From the NCBI RefSeq assembly GCF_900111455.1, contig NZ_FOIE01000007.1, positions 184,959 to 248,958 on the forward strand: a DNA stretch of 64,000 nt, read 5' to 3'. Origin of the DNA: Geodermatophilus poikilotrophus (GTDB lineage Bacteria; Actinomycetota; Actinomycetes; Mycobacteriales; Geodermatophilaceae). The position numbers and the translations under genes are program-made. Each line of letters starts with the position of its first letter. Position 1 is the stretch's first letter. The notes below the pieces were generated by a model, which saw only the letters and a program-made list of their open reading frames with translations, had not been told where the DNA came from and searched no databases. This document shows, piece after piece, positions 50,731-59,490 of the stretch.

Positions 50731-51363
50731 ATGAACACGCCTGGGGTCGACCACCCGCACCGGGACGGTGAGGTGGAGGTGGTGCTGCCCGGGCACCGGG
50801 TGTCCGTGAACGCCAGGGTCGAGGCCGCCGACGCGGCCACGGTCGTCGTCCGCCCGTCGGTCGGTGAGTTCGCCGGGCAGGTCGTCCGCATCGGCGAGGA
50901 GGTGCAGCTCGTCTGGCACGACGCTCCCGACGTCCGGATGGTGACGGCCGAGGTGGCCACGGTCCAGCACGGCGCCGTACCGCGCTGGCACCTGGACGTC
51001 ACCGCACCCGCCGAGCCGGTCCAGCGCCGGGAGGCCGTCCGCGGCCGCTTCGCGGTGCGGCTCACCGTGACCGTCGACGGCGTCGACCTCGCCGGTGACG
51101 TCCTCGACCTCAGCGAGGCCGGCACCCGCGCCGTCGTCGACGCCTACGGCGCACCTCCGTCGCCGGGTGCCGCAGTCGCCGTCGTCCTGGAGCTGGAGGA
51201 CGGCGCGCTGACCACCTCGGCCGAGGTGGTCTGGTACCAGGTGCGGGGTCGTCGCTGGACGCTGTCCCTGCGCTTCACCGACCTGCCGGAGAAGGACCAG
51301 GACCGGCTGCGCCGCCGCGTGTTCCAGGCGATGCGCGAGGAGCGGGCCCGCGCGGCGACCTGA
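50731..51363 (+). CDS. PilZ domain cyclic-di-GMP receptor, copy 1
   Basis: 210 residues, YcgR-like. N-terminal beta domain (VEVVLPGHRVSVNARVEAAD) followed by a PilZ domain with the binding motifs RREAVR near 98 and DLSEAG near 126. Ends in a helix DRLRRRVFQAMREERARA. Paralogous to the next gene. The start ATG at 50731 lies 199 bp from the divergent GGDEF-EAL gene. Confidence 0.9.
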   Translation: MNTPGVDHPHRDGEVEVVLPGHRVSVNARVEAADAATVVVRPSVGEFAGQVVRIGEEVQLVWHDAPDVRMVTAEVATVQHGAVPRWHLDVTAPAEPVQRREAVRGRFAVRLTVTVDGVDLAGDVLDLSEAGTRAVVDAYGAPPSPGAAVAVVLELEDGALTTSAEVVWYQVRGRRWTLSLRFTDLPEKDQDRLRRRVFQAMREERARAAT

Positions 51364-51398
51364 ACCGGCGGTCCCCCGGGGGAAGGGGACCCCGGTTC
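51362..51398 (+). terminator. Terminator of PilZ copy 1
   Basis: GAACCGG-C-GGTCCCC pairs with GGGGACC-CCGGTTC (one bulged base), starting at the stop codon. It implies that the second PilZ gene needs its own promoter. Confidence 0.75.
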
Positions 51399-51422
51399 CA
51401 CTCAAGCCCGACGCCTGCCCGG

Positions 51423-51510
51423 CCGATCCCAGGACCGTCGTGCATCCCCGGGGACGTGCGGCCGGATCGCCTCCGGCCGCACGCCACCGGGGGACGGTGG
51501 ATCCGATCGG
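51423..51510 (+). promoter_or_regulatory. Structured leader of PilZ copy 2 (candidate riboswitch-like element)
   Basis: Three stems can form. P1 is CCGATC (51423-51428) with GATCGG (51505-51510). P2 is a perfect 11-bp stem, GTGCGGCCGGA (51456-51466) with TCCGGCCGCAC (51472-51482). P3 is CCACCG with CGGTGG just after. P1's 3' strand overlaps the first Gs of the ribosome-binding site GGAGAG (51509-51514). CGGATC (51464-51469) could instead pair with GATCCG (51500-51505), giving a mutually exclusive fold. It does not carry the known GEMM cyclic-di-GMP riboswitch consensus. Confidence 0.45.
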
Positions 51511-51520
51511 AGAGACGAAG

Positions 51521-52156
51521 ATGAGCGTTGCCGGGGTGGACTGGCCAGAGCCGGGCGGTGCAGCCGAGGTCATCCCGCTGGCCCGCGGTGTCGCGCTGCC
51601 CAGTCACGTGGAGGTCTCGGACGGGACCGACCTGCTGGTCCGGCTCGTGCTGGCCGAGTACGCCGAGAAGCTCAAGGTCCAGCCGGGGCACCGCGTCGAG
51701 GTCCTGTGGGGTGGCCCGACGGGCGGGCGGTCGCTCCCCGCGGAGGTGACCGAGGTCCGGTCCGACCCGGAGCTGCGCTGGGTCCTGCAGATCACCGGCC
51801 CGGCCGAGGCCAGCCAGCGGCGTCAGTCGGTGCGTGCCCGTGTCGAGCTCCCGGTCGTGGCCCGGTGCGGAACCGTGCTCATCACCGGTCAGACCGTGGA
51901 TCTCAGCGAGGCCGGCGCCCGCGTCTGGTTCGACGGCTGGGGTCTGCAGCCGCCACCGGGCACCCCCATCGACGTGACCCTGGAGCTGGGGGACGGCACC
52001 TTCAACGCGGCCGGTGAGGTGGTGCGCGTGGAACCCCGGGGACCGCGCTGGCTGATCTCCATGAAGTTCCCGGAGCTGACCGAGCAGGAGCAGGACCGGC
52101 TGCGGCGGCGGGTCTTCGAGGCGCTGCGACTCGAGCGTCTCCGCCAGGCCGACTAG
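51521..52156 (+). CDS. PilZ domain cyclic-di-GMP receptor, copy 2
   Basis: 211 residues. Same layout as copy 1: RRQSVR near 99, DLSEAG near 126 and the C-terminal LTEQEQDRLRRRVFEALRLE helix. The N-terminal domain (VALPSHVEVSDGTDLLVRLV) is more diverged. ATG with GGAGAG six bases upstream, the latter partly enclosed by a potential leader stem. Confidence 0.9.
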   Translation: MSVAGVDWPEPGGAAEVIPLARGVALPSHVEVSDGTDLLVRLVLAEYAEKLKVQPGHRVEVLWGGPTGGRSLPAEVTEVRSDPELRWVLQITGPAEASQRRQSVRARVELPVVARCGTVLITGQTVDLSEAGARVWFDGWGLQPPPGTPIDVTLELGDGTFNAAGEVVRVEPRGPRWLISMKFPELTEQEQDRLRRRVFEALRLERLRQAD

Positions 52157-52185
52157 GAACTGCGCCGGCGGGATAGTCCCGGGGC

Positions 52186-53883
52186 GTGACCGCGCCCGCT
52201 CGCCTGCCCGAGGCCCTGACCTCCCTGAGGGACGCCGTCGCCGCCGCGCCGCTCGGCCTGGCCACGCCGGGGGGCGAGGCGGCCCGCCGTGCGGCCCGCG
52301 GGGTGGTCGAGCAGGTCGACGACTACCTGCTGCCGCGGCTGCGCGACCTGGACGCCCCGCTGCTCACCGTCGTCGGCGGCTCCACCGGGGCCGGCAAGTC
52401 CACCCTGGTCAACAGCATCATCGGGGCACCGGTCACCACCGCGGGCGTGCTGCGGCCGACCACCCGGGCGCCGGTGCTGGTCTGCGCCCGGACCGACCTG
52501 ACGGCCTTCCAGGGCGACCGGGTGCTGCCCGGCCTCGCCCGGGTCACCGGCGGGGCCGGCGGCCCCGGCACGCTGCAGCTGGTGCCGCGGGACGACGTCC
52601 CGCCCGGTCTCGCGCTGCTCGACGCGCCGGACGTCGACTCGGTGGTGGAGTCCAACCGCGAGCTGGCCGCGCAGCTGCTGGCCGCCGCCGACCTGTGGGT
52701 CTTCGTCACCACCGCGGCCCGCTACGCCGACGCCGTGCCGTGGGACGTGCTGCGGACGGCGCAGGAGCGGGGCACCGCGCTGGCCGTCGTGCTGGACCGG
52801 GTGCCGCCCGGCGCCGCCGGCGAGATCGCGCCCGACCTCGCCGGGATGCTCGACCGCGCGGGCCTGACCGGGGTGCGGCTGTTCGTCGTGGAGGAGCGGC
52901 CGCTGGTCGACGGGTTCCTGCCCGCGGACCAGGTCGAACCGCTGCGCGGCTGGCTGCACGCGCTCGCCGCCGACCAGGAGCAGCGCGCCGCCGTCGTCCG
53001 CCAGACGCTGACCGGCGCGCTGGCCAGCCTGGAGGACCGGGTGGCCGGCATCGCCGCCGCCGTCGAGGAGCAGGCGCTGGCCGCCACCGCGCTGCGGGAG
53101 GCTGCGGCGGCGGCCTACACCGCCGCCTACGAGGGCATCGACGAGGGCGTGCGCAGCGGCAGCCTGCTGCGCGGCGAGGTGCTGGCCCGCTGGCAGGAGT
53201 TCGTCGGCACCGGTGAGTGGATGCGGTCGCTGCAGAGCTCGATCGGCCGGGTGCGGGACCGGGTCACCGCCGCCCTCACGGGCCGCCCCTCGCCGGCCGC
53301 AGAGCTGCAGGGTGCGCTGGAGACCAGCGTCGAGACGCTGCTGCGCGCCGAGGCCGACCGCGCCGCCGAGCGCACCGTCACCACCTGGCGCGCGCTGCCC
53401 GGCGGGCCGCCGCTGCTGACCGCGGCGGACGAGCCGCTGGACCGGGTGTCGCCGGACTTCCCGGAGGCCGCGGCGGCGCAGGTCCGCGACTGGCAGGGCT
53501 ACGTGCTCGACCTGGTCCGTGAGGAGGGCGCGGGCAAGCGCACCCAGGCCCGGGTGCTCTCCTGGGGCGTCAACGGCGCCGGCGCCGCGGTCATGGTCGC
53601 CGTCTTCGCGCACACCGGGGGGCTCACCGGTGGTGAGGTGGCGGTGGCCGGCGGGACGACGGCGGTCGGCCAGCGGCTGCTGGAGGCGGTTTTCGGCGAC
53701 GCGGCCGTCCGCTCGCTGGCCGCCCGCGCCCGGGAGGACCTGCAGGCGCGTGCCGACGCGCTGCTGCGCTACGAGCAGGACCGCTTCGACACACTGGTCG
53801 ACGCCGCCGGACCGGGACCCGACGCCGCCCCCGAGCTGCGTGCCGCCGCGGCCGGCCTGGCCGCGGCCCGGGACCGGGCGTGA
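52186..53883 (+). CDS. Dynamin-like GTPase, first of pair
   Basis: 565 residues. P-loop GGSTGAGKSTLVN near 62-75, RPTTRAP switch I, LLDAPDVDSV in place of the DxxG switch II, and a long helical stalk (150 to 450). A weakly hydrophobic segment (VNGAGAAVMVAVFAHTGGL) near 450 could dip into the membrane. It resembles bacterial dynamin/IniA-type GTPases. GATAGT at 52172-52177 precedes the GTG by eight bases with no ribosome-binding site, so a leaderless mRNA is likely. Overlaps the next gene by four bases. Confidence 0.88.
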   Translation: MTAPARLPEALTSLRDAVAAAPLGLATPGGEAARRAARGVVEQVDDYLLPRLRDLDAPLLTVVGGSTGAGKSTLVNSIIGAPVTTAGVLRPTTRAPVLVCARTDLTAFQGDRVLPGLARVTGGAGGPGTLQLVPRDDVPPGLALLDAPDVDSVVESNRELAAQLLAAADLWVFVTTAARYADAVPWDVLRTAQERGTALAVVLDRVPPGAAGEIAPDLAGMLDRAGLTGVRLFVVEERPLVDGFLPADQVEPLRGWLHALAADQEQRAAVVRQTLTGALASLEDRVAGIAAAVEEQALAATALREAAAAAYTAAYEGIDEGVRSGSLLRGEVLARWQEFVGTGEWMRSLQSSIGRVRDRVTAALTGRPSPAAELQGALETSVETLLRAEADRAAERTVTTWRALPGGPPLLTAADEPLDRVSPDFPEAAAAQVRDWQGYVLDLVREEGAGKRTQARVLSWGVNGAGAAVMVAVFAHTGGLTGGEVAVAGGTTAVGQRLLEAVFGDAAVRSLAARAREDLQARADALLRYEQDRFDTLVDAAGPGPDAAPELRAAAAGLAAARDRA

Positions 53884-55478
53884 GGGGACGGACGCCGCTG
53901 CTGGCCGACCGGCTGGCGGCGCTGCGCGAGGCGGTCGAGGTCGCCGACGGCCGCCTCGAGGTGCCCGAGCTCGGCTCGGCCCGGACCCTGCTGGCCAAGG
54001 CCGGAGCCCGCGAGGCCCTCGGCGACGCCACCGTGGTCGCCCTGGCCGGCGCCACCGGCAGCGGCAAGTCCACGTTGTTCAACGCGCTGTCGGGCAGCGA
54101 GGTGAGCACCCCGGGCGTCCGCCGACCGACCACCGGCGTCGCGCACGCCACCGTCTGGGGCGCCGACGAGGCGACCGACCGGCTGCTCGACTGGCTGCAG
54201 GTGCCCCGCCGGCACCGGCACCCCCCCGAGCCGGCGCTGGACGGCCTGGTGCTGCTCGACCTGCCCGACCACGACAGCGTGCGGCTCGAGCACCGGCTGG
54301 AGGTCGACCGGCTGGTGCAGCTGGTCGACGTGCTGGTGTGGGTGCTGGACCCGGAGAAGTACGCCGACGCCGCCGTCCACGAGCGCTATCTGGTGCCGCT
54401 GGCCGGGCACGCGGGCGTGCTGCTCGTCGTCCTCAACCAGGTCGACCGGCTGGACCCCGCGGCCGCGCGGGCCTGCCTGGCCGACCTGCGCGGCCTGCTC
54501 GACCGCGAGGGCCTGGCGGACACGCCGCTGCTGGCCGTCTCGGCGCGCAACGGCACCGGCCTCGGCGAGCTGCGGGCCGATCTGGCCAAGCGGGTGACGG
54601 CCCGGCGGGCGGCGACCGACCGGCTCGCCGCCGACGTCCGGGGGGTCGCCACGGCGCTCGGGGCGCACTGCGCCCCGGACGGCGGGGGAGGGGTGGGCCG
54701 CGCCGAGCACGAGCACCTCACCGACGCGCTGGCCGAGGCCGCCGGGGTGCCCGCGGTCACCGCCGCCGTCGAGCGGTCGGTGCGCCGCAGCGGGACGGCG
54801 GCCACCGGCTGGCCGCTGGTGCGCTGGACCCGCAAGCTGCGCCCGGACCCGCTGGAGCGGCTGCACCTGGGACAGGGCACGGGCGAGGACGGGGCGGCGG
54901 TGGCCCGTACCTCCCTGCCGGCCGCCGGCGCGGTGCAGCGGGCCGGGGTGACCCGGGCGGTGCGCGCGGCGCGCGAGGCCGCCGGTGAGGGTCTGCCCCA
55001 GGCGTGGCGGGACGAGCTGCGGCGCACCGTCGAGGTGTCGGAGGAGCAGCTGGCCGACCGGCTCGACCGGGCCGTCGCCGGCACCGACCTCGGCCCGCAG
55101 CGCACCCCGCTGTGGCAGCGGGCGGTCGGCGGGCTGCAGTGGCTGCTCACCCTGGTCGCGCTGGCGGGGGCGCTGTGGCTGCTGGCCCTGGTGGTCCTCG
55201 GCTTCTTCCAGCTCGACGACGTCGTCCCGCTGCCCCGGGTGGAGGGACTGCCGCTGCCCACGCTGCTGCTGGTCGGCGGGCTGCTGGCCGGGGCGCTGCT
55301 GGCGCTGGTGGCCCGGCCCCTGGTCGGGCTGCGGGCGCGGCGGCGGGCGCGCCGGGCCGAGCAGCGGCTGTACGCGGCGGTGGACGTCGTGGCGCAGGAG
55401 GAGGTGCTCGCGCCGATGGCGGAGGTGCGCGAGGACCACGACCGCTACTGCGCGGCGGTGACCCGCGCGGGGAGGTGA
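53880..55478 (+). CDS. YfjP/Era-like GTPase, second of pair
   Basis: 532 residues. G1 AGATGSGKSTLFNAL, G2-region RRPTTGVAHA, G3 LLDLPDHDSVR, G4 LNQVDRL (NQVD instead of NKxD) and G5 SARNGTG. Two membrane helices near the C-terminus (WLLTLVALAGALWLLALVVLGFF; LLLVGGLLAGALLALVA), then a basic segment. GTG start overlapping the previous stop (GTGA). The two GTPases share P-loop and RPTT motifs and may hetero-oligomerise at the membrane. Confidence 0.9.
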   Translation: MRGRTPLLADRLAALREAVEVADGRLEVPELGSARTLLAKAGAREALGDATVVALAGATGSGKSTLFNALSGSEVSTPGVRRPTTGVAHATVWGADEATDRLLDWLQVPRRHRHPPEPALDGLVLLDLPDHDSVRLEHRLEVDRLVQLVDVLVWVLDPEKYADAAVHERYLVPLAGHAGVLLVVLNQVDRLDPAAARACLADLRGLLDREGLADTPLLAVSARNGTGLGELRADLAKRVTARRAATDRLAADVRGVATALGAHCAPDGGGGVGRAEHEHLTDALAEAAGVPAVTAAVERSVRRSGTAATGWPLVRWTRKLRPDPLERLHLGQGTGEDGAAVARTSLPAAGAVQRAGVTRAVRAAREAAGEGLPQAWRDELRRTVEVSEEQLADRLDRAVAGTDLGPQRTPLWQRAVGGLQWLLTLVALAGALWLLALVVLGFFQLDDVVPLPRVEGLPLPTLLLVGGLLAGALLALVARPLVGLRARRRARRAEQRLYAAVDVVAQEEVLAPMAEVREDHDRYCAAVTRAGR

Positions 55479-55510
55479 GCGCCGGCGAGCCGCCGCCGGG
55501 CTCTCCGGGC

Positions 55511-56014
55511 TCAGTCCGTGCTGCGCGGGACCTCGGGGGCCCGGGGCTCGGGCACCCGGTCCTGCACCGGCTCCAGCGGGCGCAGGCCGTTGGGCAGCAG
55601 GGCCCAGACGTGCTTGCGCCCGGGACGGCTCTCCCAGCCGTAGGCCGTGGAGAGCTGGGCGACCAGGTGCAGGCCCATGCCCCCCAGTGCCGGGTCGCGG
55701 TCGACGGCGGGCACCGGTGGGCGGTCAGGCGCCTCGTCACTGAGGTCGAGCAGCCAGCCGTCGGTGCCCGCGACGACGAGTGCGCGCACCGCGCCGCCGC
55801 CGTGGCGCAGGGCGTTGGACGCCAGCTCCTCGAAGACCAGCAGCAGCCCGTCACGCGCGTCGTCGGTCGACGTCGAGCAGACCGAGGGGTGGGCGATCCT
55901 GGCCCGCAGGTCCGCCCGGACCCGGGAGACGACGTGCATCGCCTCGAGCTGCCAGTGCCACACGTCGCCCCCGAGGGACGGCACGGGTGCGTGCGGCCAC
56001 GGCTCCTGGCCCAA
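55511..56014 (-). CDS. RsbW-like anti-sigma factor / HATPase
   Basis: 167 residues. HATPase fold of the SpoIIAB/RsbW group: N-box EELASNALRHGG near 70 and ATP-lid glycines in DPALGGMGLHLVAQL near 115. Likely phosphorylates an anti-anti-sigma factor or binds a sigma factor. The TTG at 56014 is chosen because GGAGGAGG lies five bases ahead. The stretch is divergent from the GAF-ANTAR gene. Confidence 0.82.
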   Translation of the reverse strand: MGQEPWPHAPVPSLGGDVWHWQLEAMHVVSRVRADLRARIAHPSVCSTSTDDARDGLLLVFEELASNALRHGGGAVRALVVAGTDGWLLDLSDEAPDRPPVPAVDRDPALGGMGLHLVAQLSTAYGWESRPGRKHVWALLPNGLRPLEPVQDRVPEPRAPEVPRSTD

Positions 56015-56170
56015 GGCAACCTCCTCCGCCGTCGCTGGGCGAGCGGGCCGGTTGGAGATCCCCGGCCGGCCCTCTCCTCCATCCTGACCGAAAGGGCCGT
56101 TCCCTGCAGCGGCGACCCCCTGGGCGCGGCCCGGCCCCACGGCGGCGCCGGTCGGGGGCACACTGGCCGC

Positions 56171-56866
56171 GTGCAGGACCTGTGGCGCGACCTGAGCCAG
56201 GTGGTGTGGGCCGACCGTCCCCTGGACGACGTCCTGGGGGAGGTGACGGGCATCGCCGCCCGTACCGTCCCGGGCGCGGAGTCGACCTCGATCACCCTGG
56301 TCCGCGGCGACCGGGCCTTCACCGCCGCGCACACCGGGGAGATGGCCCTGGCCGCCGACGAGATGCAGTACGCGCGCGGCTACGGGCCCTGCATGGACGC
56401 CGGCCGCGCCGGCGTCGTGATCCGGATCGACGACATGCGCACCGAGGAGCGCTACGCCGACTACACCGCCCGGGTCCTCGACGTGGGCGTCCGCAGCTCG
56501 CTGTCGATGCCGCTGCCCTACCAGGGCAGCACGATCGGGGCGCTCAACGTCTACTCGTCGCAGCAGGCCGCCTTCGCCGCACCGGAGTCGGTGGAGGTGG
56601 CGACGGCGGTGGCCGAGGCGGTCGCGGTCGCGGTGGCCAACGCCGACGCGCACGAGCGGCTCGCCGACCACGCCCGCAACATGCGGTTGGCGATGGAGTC
56701 GCGTGCGGTGATCGAGCAGGCGAAGGGGGTGCTCATGGCACAGCGGCACGTGGACGCCGACGCGGCGTTCGAGATCCTGCGGGAGGCCTCGCAGCGCTAC
56801 AACCGCAAGCTGCGGGAGATCGCCCAGGCCATCGTGGACGGCACCCGCGAGGGTCGCGTCCGCTAG
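56171..56866 (+). CDS. GAF and ANTAR domain protein (transcription antitermination)
   Basis: 231 residues. GAF domain (about 10-150; ITLVRGDRAFTAAHTGEMA, YARGYGPCMDAGR, SSLSMPLPYQGSTIGALNVY) and C-terminal ANTAR RNA-binding helices (ESRAVIEQAKGVLMAQRHV, AAFEILREASQRYNRKLREI). ANTAR proteins bind two-hairpin RNAs and prevent termination. GTG start. The stop TAG overlaps the convergent gene's stop in the palindrome CTAG. Confidence 0.92.
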   Translation: MQDLWRDLSQVVWADRPLDDVLGEVTGIAARTVPGAESTSITLVRGDRAFTAAHTGEMALAADEMQYARGYGPCMDAGRAGVVIRIDDMRTEERYADYTARVLDVGVRSSLSMPLPYQGSTIGALNVYSSQQAAFAAPESVEVATAVAEAVAVAVANADAHERLADHARNMRLAMESRAVIEQAKGVLMAQRHVDADAAFEILREASQRYNRKLREIAQAIVDGTREGRVR

Positions 56867-57810
56867 CCGGCCGACCGGGCCAGCGCCTCGATCCGGCCGA
56901 CCAGGAACTCCACCGCCGCGGCGCTGTCCACCGTCTCGGCCACCTCCACCGCGGTGGGGGAGTCCGAGACCGCGCGCCGGTCCACCAGCGTCTGCCCGCG
57001 GCCGGCCCCGAGGGTGGTGTCGACGACGACGTCCCGCCGCACGGTGCCCAGCGTGCCCGGCACGATGGCCTCGGTGAGCGCCAGCGCGTCGTGCAGGACG
57101 ACACCCGAGGTGCCGTAGCTGGTGCGGGCGTGGTCGACGTACTGCTGCAGGATCGCGGCGGCGGTCGCCCCGACCGGGCCGGCCGCGGCGAAGCGGGCGA
57201 TGCCGTCGTCGTCGAGCACGGTGGGCAGCGTGACGTCCAGCCCGACCAGCACGGTGGGGACCCCGGAGCCCAGCACCCGCTGCGCGGCCTCCGGGTCGGC
57301 CCACACGTTGAACTCCGCGGCCGCGGTCACGTTGCCGCCCCGCGCGGCCGAGCCGCCCATGAGCACCAGCCGGCCGATCCGCTCGGCGGCCTCGGGGTAG
57401 GTGGCCAGGAGCAGCGCGACGTTGGTCCACGGACCGATCGCGGCCACCGTCACCGGCGCCTCCGCGGCCAGGAGCACCTCGGCCAGCGAGACCACCGCCG
57501 GGCGCGGGTCCGGTGCGGCCGGCGAGGCCGCCAGCCGGACGCCGCCCAGGCCGGTCTCGCCGTGCACGTGGCCGGCCCGCTCGGGCTGCCGGTACACCAG
57601 CGAGTCACGGGCGCCGGCGGCCACCGGGACGTCGGAGCGCCCGGCCAGGTGCAGCACCCGCAGGGCGTTGTCGGTGGTCTGCGCCAGCTCGACGTTGCCG
57701 TGCACCGTGGTGACCAGGCGCAGGTCGACCTCCGGGCTGGCCAGCGCCAGCAGGATCGCCAGGGCGTCGTCGATGCCGGGGTCGGTGTCGATCACGAGGG
57801 GGGTCGCCAC
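56863..57810 (-). CDS. Inosine-uridine preferring nucleoside hydrolase
   Basis: 315 residues. Ca-binding DTDPGIDDALAI at the N-terminus, TTVHGNV, the central MGGSAARGGNVT and EFNVWADPEAAQ blocks, and a late HDALALTEAI His/Asp. Hydrolyses the N-glycosidic bond of nucleosides. GTG at 57810. Confidence 0.93.
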   Translation of the reverse strand: MATPLVIDTDPGIDDALAILLALASPEVDLRLVTTVHGNVELAQTTDNALRVLHLAGRSDVPVAAGARDSLVYRQPERAGHVHGETGLGGVRLAASPAAPDPRPAVVSLAEVLLAAEAPVTVAAIGPWTNVALLLATYPEAAERIGRLVLMGGSAARGGNVTAAAEFNVWADPEAAQRVLGSGVPTVLVGLDVTLPTVLDDDGIARFAAAGPVGATAAAILQQYVDHARTSYGTSGVVLHDALALTEAIVPGTLGTVRRDVVVDTTLGAGRGQTLVDRRAVSDSPTAVEVAETVDSAAAVEFLVGRIEALARSAG

Positions 57811-57824
57811 GGCTGCCGATCCTG

Positions 57825-59174
57825 TCAGCCGCGCCGGGCGCCCCCGGCGGCGCTCGCACGACGTCCGGCCAGCCGAGTGACCACGTACAGCACGACCCCG
57901 GCCAGCAGCAGCAGCGCGGCGAGGCCCCAGACCTGCGCCTCCTGCTGCCACAGGAGCAGCAGGCAGGAGGCGGTGCCGAGCACCGGCAGCACCGTCGGGG
58001 CGCGGAAGTGCTCGGCCTCCGCGCGGTCGCGGCGCAGCACCAGGACCGCGGTGTTCGTGCTGAGGAAGACGAACAGCAGCAGGAGCACCACGGTGTTGGC
58101 CAGCGTGGACAGGTCGCCGACGAGGGTGAGCGCCATCGCGACCAGCGTGGTGACGGCGATGGCCACCCACGGCGTCCGGCGGTTGGGCAGCACCCGGCCC
58201 AGGACGCCGGGCAGCAGCCGCTGCCCGGCCATCCCGTACGCCATCCGGCTGGCCATGATCATCGTGAGCAGCGCGCCATTGGCCACCGCGACGAGCGCCA
58301 CCGCGCTGAACAGCCGGTCGGGGACCCCGGCGTCCGCGGCGCGCACCACCTCCAGCAGCGGGCCGGTGGAGGCGGCGAGCTCCTCCGGGGGCAGCACCAC
58401 CGAGGCCGCCAGGCCGACCAGCACGTACACCACACCGGCGGTGAGCAGCGCGCCGAACAGCGCCCGCGGGTAGACCCGGCGCACGTCGCGCACCTCCTCG
58501 GCGAGGTTGGCCGAGGTCTCGAAGCCGACGAAGGAGTAGTAGGCCAGCAGCGCGGCGGCCAGCACCGCAGAGGCCGGGGCGACGCCGGGCGTGAACTCCA
58601 CGGTGCGGCCCAGGTCGCCGTCCCCACGGCCGAGGACCAGCGCACCGAGGACGACGACGAGCACCAGGCCCGACACCTCGACCAGGGTCATCACCAGGTT
58701 GGCGCGCAGCGACTCGCGGATCCCCCGGGCGTTGAGCAGCGCCACCAGCAGCAGGAACACCAGCGCGGCCGGCGTCGCGGGCACGTCGAGGAAGACACCC
58801 AGGTAGTCGCCGGCGAAGGCGAGCGCCAGCCCCGCCGCGCTGGTCACCCCGGCAGCGAGCATGCAGAAGCCCACGAGGAACGCGACGAGCGGCTGCCGGA
58901 AGGCCCGCTCGGCGTACACCGCCGACCCGCCGGCGCGCGGGTACTTGGTGGCCAGCTCCGCGTAGGACGCCGCGGTGAGCAGGGCCAGCAGCAGCGCGAC
59001 GAGCAGCGGCACCCAGATCGCCCCGCCCACCTCCGCGGCCACCCGGCCGGCCAGCGCGTAGACGCCGGCGCCGAGGACGTCGCCGAGGATGAAGAGGAAC
59101 AGCAGCGGCCCGGTGACGGCCCGGCGCAGCCGGGTGCCGGTCGGGTCGGCGGGCGGTGCGGCCTGGTCTGTCAC
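57825..59174 (-). CDS. APC family amino acid permease
   Basis: 449 residues with twelve membrane helices. Helix 1 carries the family GDVLGAGVYALAG motif. YSFVGFETSANLAEEV (helix 6) and MIMASRMAYGMA (helix 8) are further signatures. Probably imports an amino acid or amine. It ends 14 bp upstream of the nucleoside hydrolase start on the same strand, so the two likely form an operon. GTG 59174 has only a weak ribosome-binding site. Confidence 0.9.
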   Translation of the reverse strand: MTDQAAPPADPTGTRLRRAVTGPLLFLFILGDVLGAGVYALAGRVAAEVGGAIWVPLLVALLLALLTAASYAELATKYPRAGGSAVYAERAFRQPLVAFLVGFCMLAAGVTSAAGLALAFAGDYLGVFLDVPATPAALVFLLLVALLNARGIRESLRANLVMTLVEVSGLVLVVVLGALVLGRGDGDLGRTVEFTPGVAPASAVLAAALLAYYSFVGFETSANLAEEVRDVRRVYPRALFGALLTAGVVYVLVGLAASVVLPPEELAASTGPLLEVVRAADAGVPDRLFSAVALVAVANGALLTMIMASRMAYGMAGQRLLPGVLGRVLPNRRTPWVAIAVTTLVAMALTLVGDLSTLANTVVLLLLFVFLSTNTAVLVLRRDRAEAEHFRAPTVLPVLGTASCLLLLWQQEAQVWGLAALLLLAGVVLYVVTRLAGRRASAAGGARRG

Positions 59175-59490
59175 CGGTCGAGTCTCGGCAGGGCCGTACG
59201 GCCCGGCAACTCCGCGCGGACCGCTGCGTCCAGGACCCGACACGCCGGGCGCGTCGGGTCGCACCCGGGGGTGACCGGCGCCCCGACCAGCGCGTTCCAC
59301 GCTCGAGGGCGGTGGTCGTGTCGACAAGCGGTCGGCCGGTGGGGCGGGTCACCGTCCGCCCCAGGACGCCGTCGCAACGGTTCGGTCACGCGCGCTCCAG
59401 GAGGTGTCGCAGGAGGCCGTCGCGAGAGGCCGTCGTCCCTACCGTTCTCCCTGTCCGCAGCGACCGCGGCACCGACCTGAGGAGGACGTC

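Noticed and set aside
51423-51510. Known cyclic-di-GMP (GEMM) riboswitch
   Set aside because: The conserved GEMM core and tetraloop-receptor sequences are not present, so only a new or unrelated element can be proposed.
59296-59312. Third parS-like site (GTTCCACG followed by CTCGAGG)
   Set aside because: Only the left half matches; the right arm is unrelated, so it is not a palindrome.
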